DNA of 64,000 nt from Nemertoderma westbladi (Eukaryota > Xenacoelomorpha > Nemertodermatida > Nemertodermatidae). The notes beneath the pieces were generated by a model. That model saw nothing but the letters and a program-made list of their open reading frames with translations. It searched no databases and was not told the DNA's origin. Shown piece after piece: positions 1 to 11,310 of the stretch (the first letter of the stretch is position 1; each line of letters opens with the position of its first letter). Location of the stretch: positions 1 to 64,000 of the forward strand of contig JAUCBJ010000630.1 of assembly GCA_032718475.1 (NCBI GenBank). The letters run 5' to 3'. The translations under genes and the position numbers were made by a program.

Positions 1-224
1 ACCCCCACAAACTAAGGAGAAGTCTCCTTTGCCATAACATAGTCCTTAACCACAGGATGTATCCTATGGATATCAATGTTCTATTGTTGTTTAAAGTTTG
101 TTAATTATTATGTTCCCCGGTAAATACAGTACTTCAGACTGTAGGCCTACACTACTGTATGTCCTACTGTATATTATATTCTGTAGGATATTTTGAAATC
201 AATGTATACGTGACATCGTACAGT

Positions 225-1013
225 TAGGGCCGTATTTATGGGGGGGGGGGGGGGGGGGGGGGAGGGGCCGAGGCCCCATGCCCTCCACCACCATCCCACA
301 ACTATATATATTTACCACTTATTTTTCCCAAAATAAATGCAAAACAAAAAGTTCGTGTGAAAAACAGTAAATATTTTTGTAGCTTATGAAATTATACTTT
401 TTTCACTTTCGATTCTCGCATTTTTTGATCAGATGTTTTTAAACTGATATAAACAGGAATATGCTTCAAACTTCTTATTTCCACGTCTAATATTGTAGCG
501 ATGTGAGTTTCCCTGAAATATGATTTTCAAGGAAATTTCCGGAAAAGTATATTTCATCCGTAGTTACGACCACAAGAGACAAGACAACGAACCACCTACA
601 CACATCTAAGCAGGAATCCGTTTCTAGTAGTGTTTACTCTACTTGTGTTTTACTATACGTTTTCAGAAATGTGCTAAGTAAAGTAATTTTCTGACTCACA
701 TCCCTCCTACTAATATATTTACATTCAGGTTTCTTTGGAAGGTAATTCCAATAAATAGCTTGAAAAGTTAGGGTAATGAAAATGAGAGAAATTGTGTCTT
801 TGGGTATAGTACTGTATCATCATAATATTATATATACTGTACAGTATCTATACATATATATAATCCATCATATAATAGTATAGTATAGTCTGTGAGAAGT
901 GCTTGGCGCCGTATGTCAGTATGTGCAAACCCGATATAGTAGTAGAGTTCAGGCCCAGGCCCTTCCACCACTGACTCGGCCCCAGGCCACACACCACTCT
1001 AAATCCGGCCCTG
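225..1013. mobile_element. Non-autonomous hAT-type DNA element
   Basis: The ends are inverted: the left end begins TAGGGCCGTATTTA and the right end, read from the other strand, begins CAGGGCCGGATTTA. The 8 bp immediately outside are identical on both sides, CGTACAGT at 217-224 and at 1014-1021. An 8-bp target duplication with a YAGGG-type terminus is the hallmark of hAT transposons. The interior has no transposase ORF and holds a run of 23 G at 240-262, so this 789-bp copy depends on a transposase encoded elsewhere. Confidence 0.88.
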
Positions 1014-1021
1014 CGTACAGT

Positions 1022-1686
1022 ATAGACGATTAAGGAACAGTACTGTATGTTCTATTAGGGCTTGTTGTACGTCTGGCTATAACAATGTACGATAAGATAA
1101 GATAAGATATTTATTTTACCATGAACAAAACGAGACAAATTACATAAACAAAAAAACGAAATGTTGTCCTATTATTACTAAAAAAAATATGTCTGGGGAC
1201 CATAACCGCTGCCATAAAATGAACAAATCAAGGAATATTAGAACCAGTTAGTAAATAACTCATGATCAACTTGGATAAAAAATATTAATTTAACTTTTGG
1301 TAATGACGGCAATATCTTGGCAGGTATAAAAATAATATATTATCTTTGTTTAGCATAAAGTAGTTTATGGCAGGAGGACAGTATAATAGCTTAGCTAGTG
1401 GTTTACTATCCCCCTGTTGGGGGGGGGGGGGGGGGGGGGTGCTGCTACGATTAATGTTAAAATATTTAATTGAAAGTATGAAACGTTAATAAATAATATT
1501 AATAACATTTAGCTGTCGGTGTCATCAACAATTTAGATTTAGGACATTTACATCTCCAACACAATCAACACGATGTTACTTAAACATCGGAGCCAGGTTT
1601 TAGATGTACTATGAATTGATAATTTAGATACTGTATTAGTTACAATTTGGAATTTATATTAATTTATGTCCAGGACATAGACAATA
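1022..1686. other. Non-coding AT-rich stretch with a poly(G) tract
   Basis: No coding potential is visible. There is a short GATAA tandem run near 1093-1112 and an uninterrupted run of 21 G at 1419-1439. I see no element termini. Confidence 0.5.
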
Positions 1687-1777
1687 CGTGACCCCGCGCC
1701 CGGGTATAAATTACTTGACCCCGCGCCCTGGTAGTAAATATGTGACCCCGCGCCCTGGTAGAAAATGTGGCCATGGC
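1687..1777. repeat. Short GC-rich tandem repeat, three units
   Basis: Three units of about 28 bp share the core GACCCCGCGCCC followed by GGGT or TGGT. The same core builds the longer minisatellite at 46160-46575, so the two loci are diverged members of one family about 44 kb apart. Confidence 0.7.
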
Positions 1778-2030
1778 ACGTACACGTTCGTGGGGCCTTC
1801 GCTCAGCACGAGACTGCATTCGTACCAAGTTTGGTGTAATTTCATCAATGTGTGACCGACTTATTTAGGTTTTTCTCAAAAGCCTGAAACTATTGGTACC
1901 AACTGACAGACTGTTTCACTTTTGTTTTATCAAACTTCAGATTCTTTCTAAACTTTTGACGGACTGCATAATACGTACCAAGGTTGGTTTTAATTTCAGT
2001 AATGATTGTTTGCTTTCAAGTAATAAAATA
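1778..2030 (-). repeat. Dispersed repeat, antisense relative of the 29.6-kb copy
   Basis: Read on the minus strand, this segment matches 29650-29950 on the plus strand, including the shared phrases AAAAGTTTAGAAAGAATCTG, TTGGTACCAATAGTTTC and ACCAAACTTGGTAC. At its 1790 end it carries a GTGCTGAGCGAAGGCCCCAC module, also seen near 17330 and 52455. No ORF. It is an unclassified interspersed repeat. Confidence 0.65.
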
Positions 2031-2052
2031 AAAAACATTCAAAATTATTGTT

Positions 2053-2123
2053 GCCACAGGTAAGATTCGAACCTACGCGGGAACATCCCATTGAATTTCT
2101 AGCAACCACTCGTCCAACACTGC
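2053..2123 (-). pseudogene. Degenerate tRNA-Ser(AGA)-like sequence
   Basis: On the minus strand there is an A-box-like GGACGAGTGGTTG, an AGA anticodon in the context CTAGAAAT, and a good B box, GTAGGTTCGAATCTTAC. Compared with a normal tRNA-Ser about ten bases are missing between the D arm and the anticodon stem, and the two acceptor-stem halves pair poorly. It is 71 nt rather than the usual 82-85. It is best read as a tRNA pseudogene or the head of a decayed SINE. Confidence 0.5.
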
Positions 2124-2750
2124 TCGAGATAGATGGTGCAATATACTGCCATTTTATGGAAGCTGGACTGTTATTCTGCAATTTCGTTAGAATGAGGCGC
2201 CGTTATAAACGCCAAAACGCCAGCAAAAATATTCGAGGTTTTAAATAGAATATTACAGAATTAAAAAAAACTTTTTCGACCGAAATATTTTATTACAGTT
2301 TTTCAGCTCTTCCAATTGATGACATGACCCGACCTGACTATACTGGAATAAAAATAATAACAAGGAGTTGATGTGTAGAATTTCATCAAATGGAATAGCA
2401 TGTAAAAAAAAACAATCGCTTCAAAATTTATTTATACAGCAACTAAAATGTCGATACCAAATGACAAAACGGTATTCATTTTTAGCCGATATATTTATAA
2501 GTTTAAGCTTTACTGTAGTAAGGAATGCGCTTGACACTGTTAGATATTTTTCAGCTATTTATTCCTTCTGCTAATAGAGATTAGTTTTCTTCATTATTCT
2601 AAGAAATTCTGCGGTCTGAAAATGTAATAAAATATTTCGGCCGAAAATATGTTTTTAAATCCTCTAATAATTATTTTTAAAACCTCTAATATTATTGCGA
2701 CCCTTTGGCATTAAACGACACCTTATATTTACTTACTGGTGCACAGTACC
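2124..2750. other. AT-rich non-coding stretch
   Basis: Only short ORFs without recognisable domains occur here. Two similar TATTTCGGCCGAAAATAT-type palindromic patches (near 2280 and 2630) are the only structure I see. Confidence 0.4.
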
Positions 2751-3918
2751 TGTAAAGGCTTTTGCGGATCTAGCTAGTCATTTTCCCCGCAAAGTACTCT
2801 GTAGGTGTTTTAGCGGACATAAAAAGCCGTTTTCTTATCTTGTGTAGGTGTTTTAGTGGACATAAAAAGCCATTTTTCTGTATGTGTACTTTAGCGGACA
2901 TAACAAGCCATTTTATGCCCCAATACGCCAAAATACTCTTAATACAGTGTAGTTCAGATGACGACATCTATCAGCTGATATGTCGATGTGGAGCTTTTGG
3001 CTTTCTTTGTTCAGGCTCACTCGACCAATCAGAGCGATTTTCATTTTATCTTGTGCAGAAGCCTACGGAAGATCGCGCAATGCATTATGGTCTTTGTTTA
3101 CCTTTTTTCCTGAGCCCAGAACATCGGCTTTGGAATTATTCTGTGTTTCAGACTTTAGCCAAACATTAGAACGGCTTTGATTATAGAAACGTATAACTGT
3201 TATCAGCCCATATCATACTATACGTACCTTTCTCCGCATTATTTTACTGCTATTTACTGTCGGTTATTAATTGTTACCAGTTGATGGATATGTTGTTATA
3301 TTTGGAGAATATCGATAAATAATCATAAAACCCCAATCTTCTTGATATACTGAAGGTTAGAGAGACCGGTTACATATAGCAATTGCGACTTACATTATAG
3401 TGGTTTTGGAGTGAATTGAATGCTATTTCATAGACCCTACATGTGTCAGTTGCTGTTCTCCTTATATATGATCAAATTTAGTGAAGGTCAGCAGATCAGT
3501 GTGCAGCAGTGTGCGGTAGTGTGCATGAATATGATAGATAACAAAGCATTTCCTAAAGAATGCGCTTTATACGAAAATCATTAGCCATCCCGTTGTGTTT
3601 AGTGTAAGTCATAACTCTGTTTACATACTTAGAGCGCCACGTCCTAAAGGAACTATTAATATTTCCCGAAAGTGAATAATATTTGTCAGAGATTATATTA
3701 ACGATCAATCGAATAGTACAGTAAGTCTATACCGCAATAAGGTCAGAGCATCCGAATCCAGTCTCCCTTAACTGTGGGTGAATGGTCGCGCATAGGCTGG
3801 CTTCGGCTAATGTAACTTTATGTGTATCAAATACTTGTTATAGGCTAAAGTCGATTTATAACCTAGAAGACACCTAAAATTGGCAGGTTAAACTGCTAAA
3901 GGTCTAAAAGCGCGAACA
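2751..3918 (+). repeat. LTR-like repeat, copy 1 (TG...CA)
   Basis: This 1,168-bp segment begins TGTAAAGGCTTTTGCGG and ends GCGCGAACA, so it has TG/CA ends. It aligns along its length, with divergence, to the reverse complement of 34383-35473, and its first 105 bp are almost identical to 22043-22149. There is no ORF. Terminal TG/CA, a length near 1.1 kb, and a purine-rich GGGAGCGG just before the 22043 copy suggest an LTR. I found no target duplication. It could be the 5' LTR of the gag-like element at 18.8-22.0 kb, with the BEL/Pao element inserted in between. Confidence 0.6.
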
Positions 3919-5841
3919 ATAACACTTATTCTTTCTTTATTGCAACGTAGGCAATAAAGGCAAAAGTACCGGTCGACCGGTAACCAGTAGGCCTAACTAC
4001 CTTACCACCCGAACCGGTACTTACAGCAGTACAGGTACATCAGTATTATTCGATTGTGATAATTATATACCGGTAGGTCTTGATATTTAATCAGGGACTG
4101 CAGCCCTGGTTTTTTATTGGGATTTTACTTATTTCTGTCAGTTTTATTTATCTGTAAGTTAATATTGAGCAGAAGGCATGTAAGCCTGCTCAGATTGTAT
4201 AAATAATTTGTAGGCTGGATTGTTGTCTGGCTGTTGTTAAGTCTGAAGAGATTGCAGTGTGTGTAGAGTGCATGTCCGATAAAGTACTAGTTAGAAACGT
4301 GGGGGCATCCAGTGCTGTAAGGTAAATCCCCCCCGAAAGAATAAGTCGTACTACTCGGTTAGAACGCATACTAACTAACCATTTCGGAGTCTGCATATAC
4401 TGTAGTTTATTTAGGCTTGATAGTAGTCTGCCAGCGTTTGGTCTGTATTTTGTTTGTGTAGTCTGTACGGGTAGCGTAATATTTATTATTCAGAGTATAT
4501 GCAATTATTCGCAACATTCACAACCCCAAGTTTATTCCTACAGTAATTGTGCTTGTTATACATACCGTTATAGTTAAATTAACCCCGGTACTACATCAGG
4601 GCTGTTTGGTGTAGGTAAAGACTGGTGATTTTATGCTCTGGTCACTCCGGCAGATACAACAAGTACAAGAACAAGTATTTTTAACTGCTGGTTATTTGTT
4701 GTATAAGTACTTGTACCTAATTTAGGGTTTAGTGTACAGTGCTTTCCGAAGGTAATTAGTGTGTAGGCAGTATATTTGTGTTGTAAAGTGGTTAATAGGC
4801 ACGTTAGCTATGGTTGGCTGCGGTAATTAACTTCTAGGTAGGAACACTCCGGGTACATAACGTAGTACTTATAGAGCTGTAAAGCTAGAGACTATAAGTC
4901 GTCAGACGGTGGTATTTTCCTATCTAGACAATACAATATATTTACTACTGCTTTATTATTTTCAAATACCGTAGTATCTTGTCCGTTTGTAATAACCAGA
5001 TATTCTAACTCCTTGTTAGGCTGGTTTGTAGATTCCCTGTAAAATTAACCCTAAAAAATTCGTACGTGTAATTTTTGTGTTTATTTAGAGATTGTAATCT
5101 CACCCCTTAATTGTACGTAATTTGTAGTAATAAGTAACTTAGTAAATTAGAATTATTTGTTTTAGTGTCCAACAAGTAGCACTTCACTGAGAGCGTACAG
5201 CTTCTGTGTAGTGACTCCTTACCAGAAATAATAACATTTATTTCAAATATTGACAAAACCCATTACAGGGTATATATATATATATATTATAAATCAACTC
5301 AAACCGATTTATAAAATAGTAGGCCTGTCATACAACAATTAGGTCTTAATATCAGTTGGACTACTGCTTAAATAACGGTAATAAAGTAAAGTAAAGTAAC
5401 TAAGTAACCCTAAAAATTCAGAAATTCAATTATTCTAAAATAATTGACGTACCGGTATTTACGATAGGCTTATTATATTTATTTCTATAAATTTAAGCTG
5501 AAAATATATACCGGTATTCTGTAATTAATTCTAGTCTATAATTATACTTAAATATACTATAAGTGTAAGCTGTATACCGGTATTCACATTAGGCTTATTA
5601 TATATCTATATATTTGCGCTGAAATTATATACCGGTATTCTGTGACGATCCCTAATATCCTATCCGTAATAATACTTATATATACTATAAGTGTATACCG
5701 GTATTCTAATATATTGTATATATATCACGTTACATAGAGTAACGATATCGGTAATTAATTATTAGGCTAACAGTGATACTGAATTACTAGACTTGCTTTA
5801 ACTGTAATTATAGCAGTAGGCATTCAACTGTACAAACAAAC
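3919..5841. other. AT-rich non-coding stretch with a 125-bp tandem pair
   Basis: No coding sequence is evident. Between about 5449 and 5720 a unit of about 125 bp occurs roughly twice, each containing TACCGGTATTC, AGGCTTATTATAT and ATATACTATAAGTGTA. A (TA)n run lies at 5272-5288. The 5' LTR or leader of the following BEL/Pao element should lie here, but I could not find a counterpart of its 3' flank. Confidence 0.4.
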
Positions 5842-7806
5842 ATGTCTGACACAAAGCAAAACCTGTCAGACAGTCTCCTAAATACAACCATCTGTGATCC
5901 AGATAGGAGTGCAGAACGTTTGAGACCGAAGTTCAACTCCCCTCCTACTGTAAGAAAGGTCATCCCTCCAGTAGTAGTATCAGACCCTAGGCTAGTCAAA
6001 CACCGTAGGTCTATCATAGGCACTCGGGCTCAAGTCAAGCGAGACCAAGAAGCAGCTGTTAAACAGCAGCAACACCCGAGCCGAGAACTTATTTCTCAGC
6101 GGCCCGATAGCTCCAGTAGTTCAAATACTGTAGAGCTGACACCCGAGCGCGGAGCAAAGATGGCAGATGCGGTTTATTCGGATCCCCTTCTCATTCTTCC
6201 TGCAGCCGTACTCACTAGGGTATTGATTGCGGTGGAGGAACACCAAATCGATTGGGCGAGAAGTAAGCGATTGACCAAGGACAGTTATGCGGGATACACA
6301 AGGGAGGAACTGAAGTCTATTGTCGAGATGCAATGGAACTTCCCCGGACCCGGACTCCTGTTTAACTTATCGGAAGCTGCCTGGGAGGACTTATACAGGA
6401 TGGGAGTGACAAAAGACACTAGTGATCCAGCTGTGTGGAAGAGGTCGGCAGCAGGATATGTACAGGGATTTTTCAGCTCTTTGGAGCGATTAGAGGAACA
6501 ACTGTTTCAACAACCCCAAGGACCTCAAGAGCAGGGAGAGCTGCTTTGTCAAGTTAGAGAAAGAATTCTAAGAATCAGACTAATCCTATCGGCCTTTGAG
6601 GAAGCTTCGAAAAGAAGACAAGACACGTCGTTGCAAGTTGCTGTAAAGACTTGGTTCCAGCGGGTGGGTCTCAAGGTTCAAGGAACGGCCCAGTGGAAAT
6701 TTCAGCTGGCTGAGCGCTCAACCCATGGAGAATCAACAGACGCTACCTTTTCTCAAGTGGAAAGCGAAGCGACAGCAGAGAAACCACAGAAGAAGGACGC
6801 TATTGACATCTATCTGTCAGACTATCAACGATTTCTAGGTGACGAAGAGTTGAGGAGAAGGCTGGCTGGACTTCGTCCTAATAGTGAAGGAGCCAAGTTT
6901 GTGTTGGACGCAATAGATGCGGAAATGTTAGCTGCGAACCAAGCTAAATTTGATGAAAACATCCGCATTGCTAGGGTCCAAGAAGAACAGGTAAAGAAAA
7001 AACGTATAGAAGACAGAAAGATAGCAGCAGCGGCAGCGGCAGAAGTTGAAAGAAAAGCGGCAGCGGCAGCGGCAGAGGCAGAAGCTGAAAGAAAAGCGGC
7101 AGAAGCAGAAAGAAAAGCGGCAGAAGTGGAAAGGAAAGCGGCAATGGCAGCGGCAGAAGCGGAAAGAAAAGAGGCAGAAGCGGAAAGAAAGGTAGCAGCG
7201 GCAGAAGCAGAAAGAAAAGCGGCAGAGGCAGTGGCAGAAGCCAAACGGAGGGCATCTGAAGAGACCACCCAACTAGAGTTGGAAAATCTTCAAGAGAAGC
7301 AAGACTACATAGATAAACAGAGAACAGCTAGTCAGTGGCAGATGATAAGTCAATCTACTCCCAAAAGACAGGGATTTACATCATCTGATGAAGGCGATAC
7401 AACAGATCCTGAAGGCGGAGGAAATATATCTCGTCTAAGTAGGCGTAGAAGAACGCCCCACTGTCAGAAATTGCCTAATTTGCCCCCAGCTGTGAGAAGG
7501 CAACTAGCTAGCACAGACTTAGGTAGTACAGAACCCACAGACCAAATTATTAGAGTAGAAAGACTCCCTACTATAGTGGATGAACCTGAAATAATTAGGC
7601 CTGTTCTCGAAGCCACTCCCTCTGTAATAGAGACCACTGTACTTCCAGAACCGAACTCTAAATTCCCTTTGCACAGTACTAAACTACCTGTATCCGGTGG
7701 GACAGTTCCTCAGTCAACTCCAGTCCTGGACGCCGAGCGAGACATTAACAATTTGTCGCCCGTCGTCCCTCGTCTACCCGCTACTATGTTGGCGGCTCCC
7801 GGTTGA
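5842..7806 (+). pseudogene. BEL/Pao Gag, N-terminal part
   Basis: A 654-residue open frame starting MSDTKQNLSD. Residues about 390-480 form a highly charged Ala/Glu/Arg/Lys-rich repeat (repeated AEAERKAA blocks), predicted to be a long helix or coiled coil. It is encoded by GCGGCAGAAGC-type codon repeats at 7020-7250, which also create long spurious antisense ORFs. No enzyme motif is seen. The frame ends in a stop at 7804-7806, and the likely continuation is in another frame, so a frameshift lies near 7800. In the family this region forms the particle and precedes the DUF1759-like core found at 9.8 kb. Confidence 0.8.
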
Positions 7807-8136
7807 GTGGGTGGATGAGCGACGGCGGGGGATGGATATTCTCCTCGGGCAGATGGAGGAGAATCAGGCTCGCTCCTCCCAACAGGTCCGAGAGTTGTAG
7901 GGGACTGTTCAACAGTTAAAGGGAACAGTAAGAGAAAGTAAGTTCGAATTACAGGAAGTGCAGCAGTGTATCGCGTTAGAACGCGATAAGTTAGTAAATC
8001 TATAAAAGGGTATACCAACACCCCCTGTAACAATGTGTCAACCTGTTAGGTCTGAAGTATTTCATGCGCAAGGTGTGGAGCCTACACGCATCTATACTGC
8101 TAGTGAAGTAGAAACTCCTATAGTAAACCCTATTAA
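7803..8136 (+). pseudogene. BEL/Pao Gag, middle part up to the nested insertion
   Basis: In the shifted frame the sequence reads on as a helix-forming, Gln/Glu-rich segment (around QQVREL and KFELQEVQQ) interrupted by TAG at 7898 and TAA at 8003. The frame then stays open to the TTAA at 8133-8136 where the piggyBac-like element begins. Removing one TTAA and the insert restores the same reading frame at 9694, which shows that the transposon landed inside an existing gag frame. Confidence 0.7.
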
Positions 8137-9689
8137 CCCTATTAGTACCGGGCTTTAAAAGGTTGTACAAATACCGGGAGGGGGTCATATTGACCCCCCC
8201 CCTCTAAAATCTACAAATATTTACGAAAACGTCTGATTTTTTGTTTGTACGTAGGTATCACTTGTCTGGATCCGACCGAAAAAAAAATTTCGAAAAAATG
8301 TACTGGGGTGGTTATATTGCAGCACCAAAATTACAAGTAGTGCACAATTTTCACCAAATTTGAAAGTTACATTTTCGGCTAATTATTTTTCAATACAGGT
8401 TTTCTGGGGTGTAAAATACATTGGAAAATATTAAAAAATGATATGATTACTATAAATGGCTGTTTAGTCCTCTCTGCGTAGGAAAAAAATGAAAAAAACA
8501 AGTAACCAGCACTTTTCAGTTAGAACACAAAATTTTTAATTCACTTATACGATGCTATAAATTCACATTTTCAGGTTTTTGAGGGCGCTGATTCTAATGG
8601 AATACATTTCTAATATGCTAGATCATTGCTACTTGTATTTTTCGGCGTAATTTGGCAAATTTTGGTGCTAGCACCAAATTTCGTACCCATCACCAAAAAG
8701 TACAAGTTTGCGCTGTCCAGTGCAGTTTTTATTGATTCCATCGGATTCAGGACCCTCATAAACCCGTATAACGCAAGAAACAAGGTGATACTATCTACTT
8801 ATCAATTTGCATATTTTCCAAAATTTGGTGCTGGCACAACAATTTTCACCCACCGGCGAAAAATACAAGTTTGAGAACTCTTATGAAATTTTTACTGATT
8901 CCATTGAATTCAGAACCATCACAAACCCGTATAACGCAAGAAACAAGGTGACACAATCAATTGATATATTTGATGGTTTTCAAAATTTGGTGCTAGCACC
9001 ACATTTTGCACCCACATCCGAAAAATACAAGTTTGAGATGTCTAGTTCGATAATTATATTTTCCATTGAATTCAGAACAGCCATAAACCTCTAAAACGCA
9101 AGAAATAAATTGTCACAAGTAATTTTATATATTGAATGGATTTTCAAAATTTCGTGCTAGCACCAAAATTTGCACACAGCACCGAAAAATACAAGTTTGA
9201 TACGCATGGTGCAACTCGTATATATTTCATCGAATTCAGAACCCCAAAAATCCCCAATTGCGTAAAAAAGAAGTTTCAAACAATCAATTTACAAAATTGA
9301 CTTATTTCAAAATTTGGTGCTGGCACCAAAATTTGGCACCCATCGAAAAAAACAAGTTTAAAATTTCTAAATCAATTTATATGAATTCCATCGAATTTCT
9401 AACACCAAAAAACGCGTGTAAATAAAAAATAGAGATGTTACAATTCATATTTAATGAAATGTAATTTTCAAAAAACGTCTCAAAAAAAGTGCCAAAAGTA
9501 GGGTTAAAAAATGGCGCTATAACTCGAAAAGTACCCAATATTTTTGAAAACGGTTTTTACTACTAGGAAGACAATAGATTTTTAGGAAAAGTCATAAAAT
9601 TTCAGATTCCCAACTGCGTTTGTTTCAGAATTATAATAAAAAAACCACGGGAGGGGTCATATTGACCCCCCCCCCCGGGTTTAATAGGG
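8137..9689. mobile_element. piggyBac-like non-autonomous element inside gag
   Basis: TTAA occurs at 8133-8136 and at 9690-9693. Just inside are inverted ends: CCCTATTAGTACCGGG on the left and, on the opposite strand, CCCTATTAAACCCGGG on the right. TTAA duplication plus a CCCTA terminus is typical of piggyBac transposons. A second internal motif, GGGGTCATATTGACCCC, is present near both ends (8176 and 9654). No transposase is encoded; most of the 1,553-bp interior is a 163-bp tandem repeat. Precise insertion into gag is supported by the unbroken frame across the empty site. Confidence 0.87.
8500..9420. repeat. 163-bp tandem repeat inside the piggyBac-like element
   Basis: The marker GGTGCTAGCACC or GGTGCTGGCACC recurs at 8664, 8828, 8989, 9153 and 9316, a period of 161-164 bp. 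Each unit also contains AAAATACAAGTTTGA, ATTCCATCGAATTCAG and AACGCAAGAAA. The copies are diverged. The region 26900-27560 shows the same period with related phrases on the opposite strand. Confidence 0.85.
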
Positions 9690-10684
9690 TTAAAGGTAAT
9701 TATAAACCTGTTGACAATGATATTCCATATAGACCTGATAATAATCCGAGAAATTTATATACCGATAACTCGATATTAAATAATACGATGGCCCAAGAAA
9801 GTTTTACGCGTCAAATGGCTAGAACCGAAGCCCGTCAAGCGGTAAAGGTGGGAGAGATCGTCAAGTTCAATGGAGATGAGATGAAATGGTTACCTTTTAA
9901 TGAATATTACAAAGATAACATACAGAACTCTGTACTATCTAACGGAGAGAAACTTAGATTCCTCATCGAGTGTTTGGAAGGACCTCCCAAGTTAATGGCG
10001 TTAAAGTTTATTGGACATCCAGATGGATTAAGACAAGTTTGGAATACACTAAACATCAGGTATGGTAATAGGAATAATATAGCTAGGTATTTGTATGCAA
10101 AATTAGTAGCGCCCCGAAAGTTCATTAGCAGCGGGATTATAGAGTTTTCCGATGAGATTCAGGAGATCTGTAGACAATTAGATTGGCTAGGTAAGTCTCA
10201 TGAATATCAGAGTTCTATGGTTATTGGAGCCGTAGCATCTACTTTACCAAAGGGTGGAGTAGGTACACGCTGGGACAAGAAAGTGTTATATATGATGGAA
10301 CAACAACGAAGAGACCCTACCATGGCTGATCTCATGTCATTCTTAGATGGAGAGGTAAAATTACAGCTCCTAAAGCAGTCCAGAGAGAAGACGCCGGAAA
10401 ATAAGGTAAGTGAGAAAACCGTTTCTAGGAGAAAGGTAACACCAGTGTGTTATACAGACGACGGCGAAAGCCAGGCCTCTCAAGAGGAGGACAGCGGGAA
10501 AGACACTGAAAGATCTTACTATGTCAACAAAGCGCCTAAAGACGTAAGTAAATTCAAGTCTCGAACCAGTGACAGGAGAGAACAGGTAAGAAAAACTCCT
10601 CCTACGTCTCGTCTCCTAAGAGAATTCATGGAAAAAAGCCTGAGGAAAGAACGAGTGTGCACAACGTTACCCAAGGTAAGTTAA
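9690..10684 (+). pseudogene. BEL/Pao Gag core, DUF1759-like
   Basis: The frame continues from upstream of the nested element. It contains the pattern of the DUF1759/Pao Gag core: FNGDEMKWLPFNEYYKDNI, then LSNGEKLRFLIECLEGPPK, then a WNTLNIRYGN segment and LDWLG. This domain precedes the zinc knuckle in BEL/Pao Gag. The frame stops at 10682-10684 right after a GTAAGT, and the knuckle lies in another frame, so either a frameshift or an intron separates them. At least four consensus splice-donor strings (AAGGTAAGTGAG and similar) lie in frame in this part. Confidence 0.85.
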
Positions 10685-11292
10685 GTAACATCAAACCAAA
10701 ATGTGTGCTGGGTGACGGGCCCCACCGTTTAAGTGTGTGTGATGAATTCCTAAAGAAATCCCTAATAGATAGACGTGAAGTCATGTGGAATAAGCAGTTG
10801 TGTTATAATTGCCTCAGACAAGGACACCAACGGCGAACCTGTTACTCCGACGCAAGGTGTGCTAAGTGCGGCGCGAAACATCATATCTTGTTGCACACTG
10901 AATTCGAAAGAAACAGCCCGAGTCAGGTAAGTGAGTCCGAACTACATGTCCAATTCAGTGATGTGAACGACACTGACCAAAGTTCTGAGATGGAAGGATT
11001 CTATACGGATGAATTCTCCGACGAAAACGAATCCTGTTACCTAATAAATACCGCAGTGTATCGAGCACTTACATATGAGAAGGAAACCGATAGTGAACTC
11101 CCCCTAACTACTCCTGACCGACAACCATCTTGGAAAGCACCAACTTCCAACATAGGAATCCGAGAATTTCCCGTAGTGCAGTTGAGAGTCCACGGGTCAG
11201 AAAAGAGCTATATATTGAACGCCCTCCTTGACTCCGGCAGCACAGGAACATTCATCGACAAAGAACTAGCCGAAGACATCTTTGCTGGATAA
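10657..11292 (+). pseudogene. BEL/Pao zinc knuckle and aspartic protease segment
   Basis: The knuckle reads CYNCLRQGHQRRTC and is followed by a second Cys/His group, CAKCGAKHH. About 110 residues later comes the retropepsin active-site motif LLDSGSTGTFID, typical of the A17 family of Pao elements. The frame ends at a TAA at 11290, after which the same frame continues without an obvious gap, so this is a point nonsense mutation in the protease. Confidence 0.85.
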
Positions 11293-11310
11293 CCCAAGTT
11301 CCGAACTAAG

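Noticed and set aside
2840..3180. 109- and 66-residue ORFs with Cys/Phe-rich sequence
   Set aside because: They lie inside the LTR-like repeat and are not preserved in its other copies.
4190..4396. 68-residue minus-strand ORF near 4.3 kb
   Set aside because: No domain, no homology elsewhere in the window, codon use like the surrounding non-coding DNA.
6825..7272. Three antisense ORFs of 94-147 residues (Ala/Ser-rich or Phe/Leu/Cys-rich)
   Set aside because: Shadows of the GCAGAAGCGGAAAG-type codon repeat of the BEL Gag coiled coil on the plus strand.
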